Positions 21,883 to 33,164 of a stretch of 64,000 bases of DNA are shown in pieces; position 1 is the first letter of the stretch; every line of letters begins with the position of its first letter. Position numbers and translations under genes: made by a program. The notes under the pieces are model-generated. The model was not told where the DNA came from. It was given only the letters and a program-made list of their open reading frames with translations, and ran no database searches. Source of the DNA: Diphasiastrum complanatum (taxonomy: Eukaryota; Streptophyta; Lycopodiopsida; Lycopodiales; Lycopodiaceae); contig CM055112.1 in the NCBI GenBank assembly GCA_029204225.1, positions 25,309,922-25,373,921 of the forward strand, given 5' to 3'.

Positions 21883-22675
21883 CAAGGACAAGAGCATAAG
21901 CCATTGATCTAATGCAAATCCATTTTTAGCAAGTTTTGGTGCTAAAAGCTAATATTGAGAGGGCAAGCTAGAATCTTGATTTTGGTGAGGAGATTTGATC
22001 CCAAACTTGGTAGGGGTCCAAATCCGTACTGTCCACATGTGTGGGCACCTCTGAACCTGCATTTAATGCATGGTATTCATTTGATCCAAAAAAATTCAAT
22101 TTGTGAGCTATTGGTGTAATTTTTGGTGGAGATCCTAGGATAATCTACCAAGATCATTTGCCATTGATTAGATTTGAATTTGTTTCATGGAATCTAATTA
22201 ATCTAAGCTGAGTTCAAGTCCTATTAAGGTTAAAAACAGGTCTTGAAAGTACACTAATAAGGAAGAAAGAGATTAAGTCATTTTTTTGTCCAAAAATAGC
22301 CAAATTTAGCAAGATTTGATTGTAAGTAGATTTCACATCATCTTATCTTCATTCCAACTTTGTGAGGGAGTGCTAGAACTGAGATTATAAGTCCATTTGT
22401 TGGATTAGAAATCGGATTTGAGTGAAAAACTACAAGAGAGAGACCTTAATGAGTTTCTAGAGACAATCAAATCCATTTCTTGGCAAGATTTGTTTGAAAG
22501 TAGTTTTCACTTCATCTTATCTTCATTCCAGCTTTGTGAGGGAGTGATAGAACTGTGATTATAAGTCCATTTGTTGGATTAGAAATCAAATTTGAGTGAA
22601 ACACTGCAAGTGTGAGACCTTTGTGAGTTTCAAGTCAATCAAATCTATTTCTTGTTTGTAGAAGTCACTAGTAAG

Positions 22676-24770
22676 ATGGGATCTGCTGGAGCATACCTTC
22701 TAGAAGCTAGTGAGAGGTTGAATTCTACAAATTATGCTATTTGGAAGGTTAGAATGGAGTCACTCTTAGTGCTCCAAGACCTTTATGAGTTCTTGATTGA
22801 AGATGAAGATGAACCTCTAGGTGCACAGGAGTTAGCTAGATACAAGAAGAGATCTAGGCTTGCACTTCGTTGTGTGAAGATGAATGTGAGCAATGATTTG
22901 TTGAGAGAAGTATCAGCTTGTACTAATGCTAAAGAGGCTTGGGAGTCTTTAAAATCAATCTATGAGTCTAGCAACACTTCTAGAGTTCTTATGCTTAGAA
23001 ATCAAATTTTGCAAAGCATGAGGAGAAGTGAGGAGAGTCCACAGGATTATGTACTCAGAATCAAGTCTCTAAATAGGGAGTTGGCTTCCATTGGAGAGAA
23101 GATTCATGATGGAGAGCTTGTACAAATTGTCCTTAATGGTCTAGGAGATGACTTTGCAAAATTTGGTCCAAACTTTTGCCATCCAAGACACTTTGCCAAC
23201 TATAGAAAAACTTCACAGTGTATTAGTGGCTGAAGAGTGTAGGATGCTCCATGCAAAATCTAGGATGAGTTCCTTGTCTTTGCAGGTTGGTGATGAGAAA
23301 GCCAATTTCTCATTCATGGGCAAAAAGAAGACCAATGGAAAGAAGAAGCATCCAAAGGAGGCCAAAGAAGAGGATGATGCATCAAGTTCAAAGGACAAGT
23401 CAAAGCAAAAATGCTTCTTTTGTGGAAAGAAGGGGCATTATGCATCTGAATTCTACAAGAGGCTAAGAGCACAAGTGGAGGAGGACAAACAAGGAAACCT
23501 TGCAAAGGAGGAGGAGGATGAAGTAGATGTATTCTTGATGGCATCTACATCCTCACCAACAAGCAATAGCAATTCAAGAGACAATTGGTGGATCGACAGT
23601 GGGGCTAGCTCCCACATGTCTTGTGAAAAGGACTTTTTCTCAACCTTACACTCATTCAATGATGCTAAAAAGTTTGTCTTTACTGCAAATGATGAAGAGT
23701 GTATGATAGATGGTGTTGGCACCATCTTTTTGTATCTAGAATCCTCAAAATGCATAGATCTAGAAAATGTCCTTTATGTACCATCAATCACCAAGAATAT
23801 GCTTAGTGTTGGTCTACTCTTAGAGAGTGGTTTGGATGTCCACTTTAAGCATGGTCTTTGCTTCATCTTGAAGAATGATGTTTGCATTGCAAAGGGATTT
23901 AAACATGGAAGATTGTTTAAGTTGGAAGCTAGTGTTGCTTTTGAAAGAATGAGCTTGGTGAAGGAGGAGATCACTCAAGAGGAGATCTTGGCAAAGAGTG
24001 ATCTTGCTTGCATTGAGGAGGAGCATCAAAAGGAGGAAGATCTTGAGGATCAGCCTCAAAGCATGAGAGTTCCAAGGGAGTCCTCAATGACAATGGCTGA
24101 GTCATCAAATTGCATGGAAATTGTCCATTCAAGTGTGCATCTTGCAAGGGTGGTGAACATTGGAGAGTCTACTATCTTTGAACACTTTTTGGAAAGTATT
24201 AGTAGACATGAGGTGACTTGTTTCTTACCTTTAAGATCCATGGTGTTTATTACTTTGTATGACAAGACAATGAAATGGGATGCTTTGAAATCTACATTTG
24301 TTGTTGATAAAGCAATTTCATTGGATAACTATTTTTGTAATAGTTTGAATAGAGTCATAAAAGATGAAACATCATTTGCTTTGGAAATCTTTGTGTCCAC
24401 ATGCTTTGTGCATGATCATTCCAATGTAAGGACCAAAGATTATCCTATTTCAATGATAGGAATAATGGTAGTGTTTTGCTCTTCAAGTAGAGATTGTAGA
24501 ATCTACTTGTATTCAACTAATGAATTTGTCAATGGTGGAAATGTGATCTTTCAAGAGTGGAAGATTTGTAAACTTGAAGAAGCACCTTTGGATCAACACA
24601 TTATTCAATTCATTGATGTTTTGGAGTCAAGTCAAGTGGAGGATCAAGCTCAAGACCCGAGGACTCCAAGGAGAACCTTGAGTATCAAGATGGAGCCATC
24701 TAGGCTCAATCAAATGGATCAAGCAAGACAAGTTTCTTTGGCAACATTATTTATGCACTTAATATTTTAA
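22676..24770 (+). pseudogene. gag: Copia gag-protease ORF with frameshift and collapsed pol
   Basis: ATG at 22676 (MGSAGAYLLEASERL) starts a gag with the N-terminal TNYAIWKVRMESLL block and UBN2 region, co-linear with the intact polyprotein at 46350-50330. An extra A in the A-run 23158-23161 shifts the frame, so the gag-zinc knuckle continues in the frame that starts at 23148 (CFFCGKKGHYASEF, final ligand Cys changed to Phe). The protease site WWIDSGASSHMS is intact. After ITQEEIL the integrase core is missing. About 250 unfamiliar residues follow, then a degenerate integrase tail (CRIYLYSTNEFVNGGNVIF) and a MEPSRL block that in the intact element precedes the reverse transcriptase. The ORF ends before any RT. 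Confidence 0.75.
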
Positions 24771-25030
24771 TTGATGTATCTTCAAGTGCACAAAATGCCT
24801 TGGAATCCATGGCTTGGCATGATGTTTAGTTTTGAAGTGTGCTACATGTATATAGACACATTTATGGAACATCTTGTAAGGGATTCTCTAAGAAGTGGTG
24901 AAAGATCCTTCATGGACATCATTCTCTATTGGAGTCTCAAAAGTTCCTTGTTTGTAGCTGGATTTTTTAGACACTTCTAAAAGCTTTCATTCATCTATCA
25001 AGAGAGTTGTAAATAGATCAAGCTAAATTT

Positions 25031-25039
25031 GAGGAGGAG
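25031..25039 (+). other. Polypurine tract
   Basis: GAGGAGGAG directly before the 3' LTR; the identical tract precedes the 3' LTRs of the elements at 45475 (minus strand) and 52939. Confidence 0.88.
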
Positions 25040-25644
25040 TGTGAAGAATTGCCAAAAATTGGCAAATCTAGCTTGATCAAAAACCATGTAGAATAGTGTA
25101 AATTGTGTACACAAGTGGGTCCCACACATGTGAGGCCATGATGCCACATGGGAAACCCATCCTAATGTAGGTTAGGTCAAGTCAAGAGAGTTGGTCATGT
25201 CTATTTGGTGGTCATCCCTACTTTATAGGACCTACACCTAAGTTTAAGGTGAAAATTTGACCAACTAGCTACCTACCAAGCATAACTCTTGGAAATAGAC
25301 TAGGGTTTCATTTTAGGTCAAGCAGAGTGAGTTAACTTCCTTATTACATGCTGGAAATCCACCTAACTTCAAGAAGGAAGTCGAATTTGCTATGTATTCC
25401 CTCTCTCCATAGTGAGAAGATAGAAAATTTTTGGAGCTCATTGGCAATCTCAAGCTAGTTCACTATGTACATTGATTTTTTGTGATCCAAATGAAACCAA
25501 ATCAATTTCTACTTGTTTCTCAGGTTGAAGGCCGTACTAAAGCCTGTAGTACACACGTGTAGGCTCGGATTTTGATGTTTATCAATGCTTTTGATTGTTA
25601 ATGCTTGTTGTTTGTCAAATTGCCAATCTTACAGTACTTTCACA
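25040..25644 (+). repeat. 3' LTR (605 bp)
   Basis: Same ends as the 5' LTR, with scattered substitutions and a 96-bp deletion between TTGCCAATCT and ACAGTACTTTC. Confidence 0.88.
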
Positions 25645-26190
25645 CAATTCTCATGATCATCAAAAATGTAATTGTAAGTATATCAAAACATATGCACTCT
25701 ACAACAATCATAGGTGATTTCCTTTATTGATGCTCTTCAGATTATGATGTAAATGCTTCAACATTGTTTTTTTCTTTCAGATTTATATCCATCATGCATA
25801 AGTGAATGGGAGCCCGCACAATCACTTGTAGATTGTGGTATCTATTTTTATGAATCTTTATATACGCCACAAACAGATGGAGGTTTTGGCAAGCTCGAAG
25901 CAATTCCATTGCCTAGTTTTTAAAGTGATGAGTGGCCTACTCCCGACAGCATTATTTCTGAATCCTTGAGATGCAAGCTACTCATTGATATTCAAAATGC
26001 TATGAAGATAAGCACAGGCTTGAAAATTGTTCACCTAAGTTGGTTTATGTCATTGCATATATTTGTTGATTTTTTCTCGAGTGCTTGCCATGTCACAGAT
26101 GCGAAAAAGACACGAGCTGATAACGTGCTGCAAAGATCTACCTACAACAATCACCATTGTGGGAGAACAATAGTTTCAAATAAACTTTAG

Positions 26191-26548
26191 TAAAAATCTG
26201 TGTATACACTCTTTCATTCAATAAATGAAAGCCCAAGTTGGGCATCTGTACATGTATTTTGTGCTCCCAAATTCATAAATTGGAGCATCATTTGATATAT
26301 CAATGTATATTTTTCTATGAAGTCTATACATGTATTTTTGTTCTATGTTATCTATATTCCTTCTGATCTTAATTTAGTATAACTACATCATCCTTTGCAC
26401 CATCATGAATAACGGGAGGCTGAAGCCTTGCCCTAGCCAGTATACTCAGGATAATTTCTTGTCTAAGTCTGTACACCTAGCTTGATGTGTACTCAGGAAG
26501 TGTAAACTACAAAATAGAACATTCATATATTAGTAATGGCCAAAAACA
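26191..26548. other. Intergenic stretch between converging broken genes
   Basis: AT-rich with AATAAA-like signals (about 26219) and no coding signal. Probably the 3' ends of the plus-strand gene to the left and the minus-strand Ulp1-like gene to the right. Confidence 0.4.
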
Positions 26549-28345
26549 TCACCATAACAGAAAACTAATAATGATTCCAAAATAAGAATAAACAGAATTT
26601 ATCATTTTAGAAATATCAACATCTTGTTGAAGGACGAACCACTCTAAAAACAACTTGGCATTGTATAATGTGTACCACTCACAACTGAATGAATCATTTT
26701 GCTGGGGTGACTGCAAAATAATTCAGCACACAAGAAATCAATTATGAAACATAATGAATTAGACTGAAAATATTTCATTAGAATACTGATTTCAAAATAC
26801 TATTAAGAAAGACAGAGTTTACCTCCAAACTGACGATCTGCCAATCCACGGAATGGGGAACGTCTGTAGGAATATATTTACTTAGATATGGAACGTACAT
26901 ATCTACATCCTTATGTGTATTTCTCGCCGAATTCATCTTGACACAAAAACCTTTAATAATATTATTTACAGATCTCGTAATAGAGATCAGGTTTAAACTC
27001 CAGTGGTCACTGCAAAATAAGATTGAAATTTCTTTAGCTGCAATTCTGAGAACTATTTCCTTTGACAATGCCAATGTTAATGCATAAAACAACAAGAAGC
27101 ATTTAATATATCTTACTTCGTATGATAAGGTATGAGCAGATACTTTGTTGCTGGTGTGAATCCACTTGTCAGACACTGTGACAATGTGTCATTGTTCTCC
27201 TTGAAGGCTTGAAGCAGAAAGTTACTCAGCACCAGCAACTCATTTGATGAATCTCTTGCAATGTCATATTGCAAGAGTGTGAGCCCGGACTCTATCACAG
27301 GATCACTGATAGGAGCCCGTCTGACTTTGAGATCCAAGCAATCTATAACTCTAAAATTAATACTAAAATCAACTTCATCTAGTCTAAAGCAAAAAGGAGT
27401 ACCAATAGTATCTATAGCATCGGATATGTCTTTCTCAAATTTAAGATAATCATCCGAATCTATATATGTATAAAAATTTGGAGGAGGAGGAGGTGGTGGA
27501 TGTGTAGTATCTACAACAATTGAAGGGGTTTCCAAAACAGAGGGAGCTATATTTTTTTTTTTTTGCCTATTTTCTCCATAGGTCCACTCCAGTACATGCA
27601 TTATATTGATCTTGTTCATTTCTTCCCAGCTTTCAGACATAGACTGGATAGAATGTTCACCAAATTGTTTGATCTTTTCAAAAGCAGTTCAATGTGCCCG
27701 TATTGCAACAAGAAATGACAATTGGTTGAATTTTAGAGTGGTTTCGTACTTTTTCTGTTAGTTCAGATCCCAGATGATGATGAATTTTTTGTTGTTGACC
27801 CTCCTTTTGCACCATCCTCTGTTCAGTCAGCTATTAAGGATATCAGTCACTTTCTTATCGACACTCCTGATAAGGAAACTGACTTTATTGATGTAAATAA
27901 TGATGTTCTCCGGGATTCTTTCATTGGCCAAAATACATCTGATGATGACTCCAAATCTACGGAGGAGTCAAAATTTTATTTCAATTTGCCTGTATATTAT
28001 ATTAATGACAATGTATATTTTACTACGCATATGTCAAAATCATAATGTTAGTCTTATGTTTGGATGTAAATATATATGAAAGTTTGAAAGCATTTTGAAA
28101 ATTTTATACTAACCATGTAATGAGTGATGTGATCTTCTCCCCATGCTTTTGATACTGCATTAACAAACTCGACACAAGTCCTTTGGACAACTTTCTTATC
28201 AATATTAGAGTATTTTTTTTTTCTTAGCAATCATACTATCAAGATTTTTCCATACATCAACTTTTAGTACTCTGGTTTTGTCATCTTTCTTGAAGTCCTG
28301 AGTGGCAGCAATAATATCTGTCCAAAAGGCATCAATATTTTATAG
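26549..28345 (-). pseudogene. Ulp1-like (C48) cysteine protease gene, broken
   Basis: Minus-strand gene with phase-consistent introns. Exon 28119-28345 is damaged in an A-run. The central exon ends at 27117 with KYLLIPYHT. The intron 27010-27116 is removed to create NDHWSLNLISI, the Ulp1 catalytic-His block (x-I-P-x...H-W-x-L-x-x-I). After the intron 26711-26822 comes SPQQNDSFSCEWYTLYNAKLF, matching the Q-x-N-x-x-D-C-G catalytic-Cys block, with Cys kept but the neighbouring Asp and Gly changed. The position of the catalytic Asp appears to be Asn (KMNSARNTH). A TGA upstream of MSESWEEMN at 27640, and the frameshift, mark it as inactive. Ulp1 domains are often carried by plant Mutator and CACTA transposons, which fits the multicopy setting. 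Confidence 0.65.
27767..28045 (+). CDS. Exon-like acidic open frame, unknown
   Basis: A 92-codon stop-free plus-strand frame after an acceptor-like TTAGTTCAG, with no ATG at its start. It reads IPDDDEFFVVDPPFAPSS and later NTSDDDSKSTEES, ending TAA at 28043-28045. Composition is protein-like (acidic, Ser-rich). It lies in the gap between two minus-strand Ulp1 exons. It may be the last exon of an overlapping gene or a chance frame. Confidence 0.2.
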   Translation: MPDDDEFFVVDPPFAPSSVQSAIKDISHFLIDTPDKETDFIDVNNDVLRDSFIGQNTSDDDSKSTEESKFYFNLPVYYINDNVYFTTHMSKS

Positions 28346-28790
28346 GCCTCTTGTACCTGCACGATCAACAATTGCAACCTCACTAATCACGTGCTTCATT
28401 GCAATGTATGAGCATCAAAAGGATCTTCATCTCACACACAAACTCTACATGATCCATTTCCTCATCAAACTTGTGTAGTTATAGATCTACACAATAATTG
28501 CAAGGCCTTGTTCCGGAATGCATTTTTGAAAAAAGCATTGGGGTATTTTGGAATGTGCACTTAATTTCTTTTTAGAATTTTTTGAATTTAAAACATGATT
28601 TATCCTGTTTTTATTTTTTAACGTTTTTAGTATAAATTCTTTTAAGTAGTTTGTATATTTTCTTGTTACTACTAATCTGGTGTTGGTGTTCCACTACAAT
28701 GTATGACATTGTACCCTTTGATACTCCAAGCATTGAGGTTGACATCTACTTCTCACAACATTTCTTTTCATAGTTTGATTTCCATGCAAT
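28346..28790 (+). repeat. Segment B with an inverted promoter piece
   Basis: At 28346-28402 the sequence TCTTGTACCTGCACGATCAAC...CACGTGCTTCATTGC is the reverse complement of the unit promoter piece. It is joined directly to AATGTATGAGCATCAAAAGG in the normal orientation, so an inversion breakpoint lies at about 28402. Segment B (TGCAAGGCCTTGTTCCGGAA) then continues to about 28790. Confidence 0.6.
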
Positions 28791-29370
28791 TGTAAATAAT
28801 GAACAAAGACTTTTCGAATTATCCAAATTATTAAATTTAAATCATAAATAAAAAATTGTGACTTTTTTTTATATTGAATATAAATTTTATAGATTATATC
28901 AAATTATGAAATTAGTGAATATTAAATCACAATATTTGTAAGTGCACAAATTGTGTCCATTCTTGTGCATTTAGTTGTGAAATCGAAAACTACAAAATTT
29001 ATGACTAGTTTCATCACATCATAAACAATAAATTATAATATTAATTTTTTGAAAGTGAATGTGCATCATGAAATCGTAAATATTCATCATATAATTTACT
29101 ATGACTTTCGTGAACAATAACTTCAAATTTTTATAGTGAGCAATAAAACAACAAATTCTTATACATATCAAAATTTATAAAGTTAACATAATTTTTTATA
29201 TTCATTATTGCATCATCCTAATTTATTGCATTTTGAAGAAGTTGATTTTTTTGAGATCTTGTATTATAAAGCTTGTTGGTAAAATATTACAAGTTTACAT
29301 TAATAACGAATTCTATTGACTTTAATAAAGCTATGCAACATAAGCTTTATATGAAAGGTAAGCTTAAATA
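28790..29370 (+). repeat. AT-rich arm A, partial copy
   Basis: Co-linear with 59915-60130 and 44431-44620, then internally deleted and resuming at GCATTTTGAAGAAGTTGATTT, ending near ATGAAAGGTAAGCTT. Confidence 0.7.
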
Positions 29371-30264
29371 TATATTAAGGAGGAGTGATAAAAATAATGT
29401 AATGTAAACAACTAATGTGTTGATCTGTAAAGACCACAAAATATATCTAGTTATTCTGTCAGTCCCAAAACATTTTGACTCTTTATGTAGCCCATCCGAT
29501 CTCATCTATGTAGAGTTCAAGATGATATGATTTTCCATCTCTTTCTCCTTGGAACTTGGTCACAAGTGATAAGAACAATAATGTGCACATTTACACATGA
29601 CTAAATAACTAGTTACAGTCAGAGGTCCCAAACGTCACATGACGGTTAGACCACTGTGCTCTCTTTATGTATGTGCAGTTCGCTCTTCTCTCATTAATCA
29701 CTTAATAGGAATGTTAGTTAGTTACATCTCTATCGCTCTTTCTCCCCGCTATGCTATCTCTCTTTTATGTGCGATGCTCTGAAGCTATAAATTGTTTGAT
29801 CTCAATATATGTTTCCTATACCTCGTAATTGAATCTTACCAAAATCAAAAATGATGTGTGGGTAATGAGCCTTGGAAATTAGATAGCAACATCCGTGCAG
29901 ATTTGTGACTCGCTTGATATGATACTCTAGTTTATAAATTGGCCTTAATCTGTTTTTATTTAATTCAACTATAAGAGTGCATGGATTTTGTATCCATATG
30001 TCACTATGTTGTGTTTGAGGGAAAGTACATATACACTCATATCGAGCAAACTTTCACAATATAGAGTTGATTGTTCGGTCATATAGTTGGTTAGTCTTTC
30101 TATTTAATGGAACTTACATGCAGTAGGAAGGGGCATATAAGGTGCATGATTCAAGGGGCATACACTTGCATGATTCATCCTTGTATATATGAGGTAAGGG
30201 AGTACCAATTTATTTTACTTATATTTTAGAATAGTTCGGAGAAAGCTAAGTTTTGGATTAATGT
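29371..30264 (+). repeat. Segment C and 3' flank of the A20/AN1 unit (copy 3a)
   Basis: 29371-29640 matches the reverse complement of 61545-61760 and 52150-52570 (GGAGGAGTGATAAAAATAATG; ATATCTAGTTATTCTGT). From about 29630 the unit's 3' flank follows (CACATGACGGTTAGACC, 24-bp direct repeat, TATATA). The zinc-finger gene itself is absent from this position. Confidence 0.6.
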
Positions 30265-30471
30265 ATGCAATACTTATTGAATGATTTGACCTTTGAAACA
30301 CATACCAAGGCTGAAGGCAAGATGTTTTGCTCACTTTTTTTTAGTAGGTACTATTTTACTACCCACAAAATTTGTGAATTAATATGTGCTTGTGAAGAAT
30401 TCAAGTGGATGTGGTCAAATGTCGAGGCTCACAAAGAGCATTCTTATTCAATTTTAGTAAAAATGTTATAG
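30265..30471 (+). CDS. ORFx, copy 3a
   Basis: 68-codon frame MQYLLNDLTFETHTKAEGKM...SYSILVKML, the best-preserved ORFx copy next to 5562-5915. TATATA lies about 75 bp upstream. The function and expression are unknown, and the frame may be fortuitous. Confidence 0.3.
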   Translation: MQYLLNDLTFETHTKAEGKMFCSLFFSRYYFTTHKICELICACEEFKWMWSNVEAHKEHSYSILVKML

Positions 30472-30476
30472 TTCTT

Positions 30477-30612
<136 letters not shown>

Positions 30613-30859
30613 CACAATATCTTTCTTCTTTTCTGATCTTAAATCTCATTCACTCAAGGTTCATAAGTTAGTTTTTGTAGGAGATTGCTTTGGAATGTGC
30701 CACTTTCCACACTCCCTATGATCATGTGTATAACAAGGTATCTATATGGTGTCCATGGCAAGTAAAAACCATTCTCAGTGCATGATCGATCCTATATGTA
30801 ACTTCCTCTTGAAATATACCTTCTCCAATAGTTATTGAGTCATGAGAGTTGGCTTTGTT

Positions 30860-32830
30860 AGCGGATTGCAGAGATCCCCCAGATGCCGAGCCAAGCTAAA
30901 GACACAGAGTATCTCTCACCAATGACCGAGGAGGTCTCAGAAGGAGGAGAGTAGAAGAAACTGAGAGCCGAGCATGAGAGTCGAGGATTACTAGCTAGGA
31001 TGACAGTTATTTTCTCTGTGAGCCTACATGGTGTATCGTAGACAACGAACGACCATGTAATATCTAGTAATGTTTCATAGGCAATGTAAATAAGTGTAGA
31101 CCCCCTTAAATAATTTAGAGTGAGCCACCTTTTGATGGTGACCTCTAGTGGAAGGGCTATTTCCACATGTAATTTCTAAATTAGTGGAATTGCCACTTGG
31201 TCTCCACATGGGCAGCCCTCTTGCTTATTTATGGACCCCCCTCTCTTGTGAGGGAGCTTTTGATTGTATTGTCATTCCTCTTGATTGAATAAAGAAGATC
31301 TTCCACGAGTTCTTGGCAATTGAAAAGCTCCTTGTTCATGGCTATCTTCTTGAGTGAGATTCCTATGAGCATGTTCTGATTTCTTTGTGTGATTGTGGAT
31401 TAATTAGATTTCTTGCTTACTTTCTTGCTTTGTGGAATGTAGATGTGGACTAATTTTCTCGTTTCTTGATTTTGTAGTTTCGGCATGCAAGTAAACTATA
31501 GAGGCTGAGATTGTGGATCTGATTTTGCATATTCACTAACAATCATGTCCTTGATTGTTCTTGGGTATTCCAAGCATCACGAAATGGGTGTTTCTTGATT
31601 TTTGGGCTGCTAGAATGCTATTAGGAAGTTAGCTTTCTTGATTCTTGTTTCTTGTTGAGAGCTTAATCTTGTTATTGTATTATTCCCTGATTTCCTAAGA
31701 TAGTTTTGCTAATCTGTGCTTCAGCAAGGAATTGGTTGCATGGCTTGTAAATGCATGTAGCTGAGGGAAGATAACTTTTTCATCCCATTGAGAAGCTAGG
31801 AATACACATTGCAAACTGAGAAATACTTCTGTCTGGAAACCGTTCTAAACAAGAGCTGCTTAATTGTAAAGAACTGGCTGCTAGAAACGGGCAGGAACAC
31901 CCGGTTTCCAGAGCAGTGACCACCAAAAGTAACAAAGAAGAGAAGTAAAAGGAGGAGAATTGTGGTCACAGATTTGGTTGGAATCTGTGAACAGGCTTCT
32001 ATTGATTGAAATCAACAAAGGAGGCCTGGGACACATTAGCCTCAACATATGAGACTAAAAGAGTCACTAATCGTTTGTACCTACACAAGAAGCTGATCAC
32101 CATGAAAATGGCAGAGGGTGACACGATGTCTGTTCATTTCACAAAGCCACATGTGCTTATTGAATAGTTTGTTGCGGTTGGATCGGTGGTGAGTGATGAA
32201 GAAGCATTCATGATACTTCTTAGCTGCCTTCCAAAGTCATTTGATCACTCGACATTAATATTTGGTAGTATAACACACTAGATGGATCCGTAGTCCATTA
32301 GTGTGATTCTTCTTCAGGACGCAAGTCTGGTGATGTAGAACATGCCTTCTTTGATGGGGGAAGGGAGATAGGAAGAACGAGAATGGAGAAGAGAGCAGGA
32401 ATATTGCGGAACAGCTCCCCCGTTCTAATCAATTGCTAGGTGCAAAAACAGTCTAATAGACAGCTTATGCTAAAAGATAATTACAGCTTTATGCGTTTCG
32501 ATTGTCCAACAGGATCTTAGAAATTAATTCATACTCTAAAACAAGAGTACATTCTACCAAAGAGATTAGGGATGGTTTGTGTGTGATACTACTAAAATCG
32601 GATTCAATGTGAAGTATAGTTTTGAAATAAATGGAAGAGCAATATGATATCGCGAGTTTCTTAGGCGTCAAAGACAGCCATCGTCTGATCAGAAACTGAT
32701 GAGTCGTAGGCGTCCATGTTATGATCAGCACGAGCAAACAACAATGAAAGTGCATTCAATCACAACAAGCATTCATCTATGTTGTACACAGATAAAAACG
32801 TGCTACTGCTATATTACATTGAAGCACAAT
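30860..32830 (+). mobile_element. Copia relic, second copy
   Basis: Co-linear with 18480-20435, including the AATAAAGAAG signal and a gag remnant at about 32005-32440. In the gag remnant KMAEGDTMSVHFTKP precedes a TAG, then FVAVGSVVSDEEAFMILLSCLP and SFDHSTLIFGS follow. It has more in-frame stops than the first copy and no pol. Confidence 0.5.
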
Positions 32831-33160
32831 AAAACAACAATTACAACAAAAAATGGCAGCGTAACTGGGAGGCTCAAATAATAAATCTGATAGACGGAGC
32901 AGCTCAAATAATCTGTGCTTGAATGATCTATTTATAGATTTCATCCGTGTATTAACTACATTGAATGTTTGTCACCTAATTAGGTAAGTCATTGTACTTG
33001 GAAGTATATGGCTTTTGTGACAACTATACATAGTATATAAGGTCAACGAATCAGGATCGTTGACGCGGACAAGGACGTCACAAATTCTCTCACTTTGCAT
33101 TTTATGTGAAGCGTTTTTCTCTCACTTCGCAAATTTTCAAAAGTGGCTGGGAACGTTCCT
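32830..33160. other. Dispersed repeat edge and spacer, no gene
   Basis: Starts with the inverse of about 11340-11420 (GGGAGGCTCAAATAATAAAT), then AT-rich sequence without recognised features. Confidence 0.35.
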
Positions 33161-33164
33161 CGTT

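Larger units (their letters stand above)
21176..25644 (+). mobile_element. Copia LTR retrotransposon, pol largely deleted
   Basis: Bounded by TGTGAAGAATTGCC...CTTTCACA LTRs. Flanks are CAATC (21171-21175) and CAATT (25645-25649), a 5-bp target duplication with one change. It has an initiator-tRNA-Met primer site and a GAGGAGGAG polypurine tract. The interior codes for gag and protease, then a shrunken region with no integrase core and no reverse transcriptase. It is non-autonomous and sits in the exon of the flanking gene. LTR divergence of roughly a dozen substitutions over about 600 bp makes it clearly older than the element at 45475. Confidence 0.9.
20878..26190 (+). pseudogene. Unknown spliced gene interrupted by a Copia element
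   Basis: An open frame at 20878-21175 (basic, with RRFRSTINSVIFYNEKEEAD and YMKNSWVLLHPSSKGNF) is cut by the Copia element 21176-25644. Past the element the same frame continues for a few codons to a splice donor (AATT|GTAAGT, about 25673). After an acceptor (TTTCTTTCAG, 25780) it resumes with LYPSCISEWEPAQSLVDCG and runs on past one TAA (about 25921) to about 26190. A polyadenylation-like AATAAA follows at about 26219. No family recognised. The gene is inactive because of the insertion and the stop. It may belong to the same kind of multicopy element as the genes at 12.0 and 26.5 kb. Confidence 0.4.

Noticed and set aside
23213-24265. Several minus-strand ORFs of 61-100 codons
   Set aside because: Shadows of the Copia gag-protease ORF on the plus strand.
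29380-29580. Segment C as a solo LTR (GGAGGAG|TGATAAAA...)
   Set aside because: A polypurine-like run precedes a TG, but no matching CA end, primer site or target duplication could be placed consistently in the three copies.
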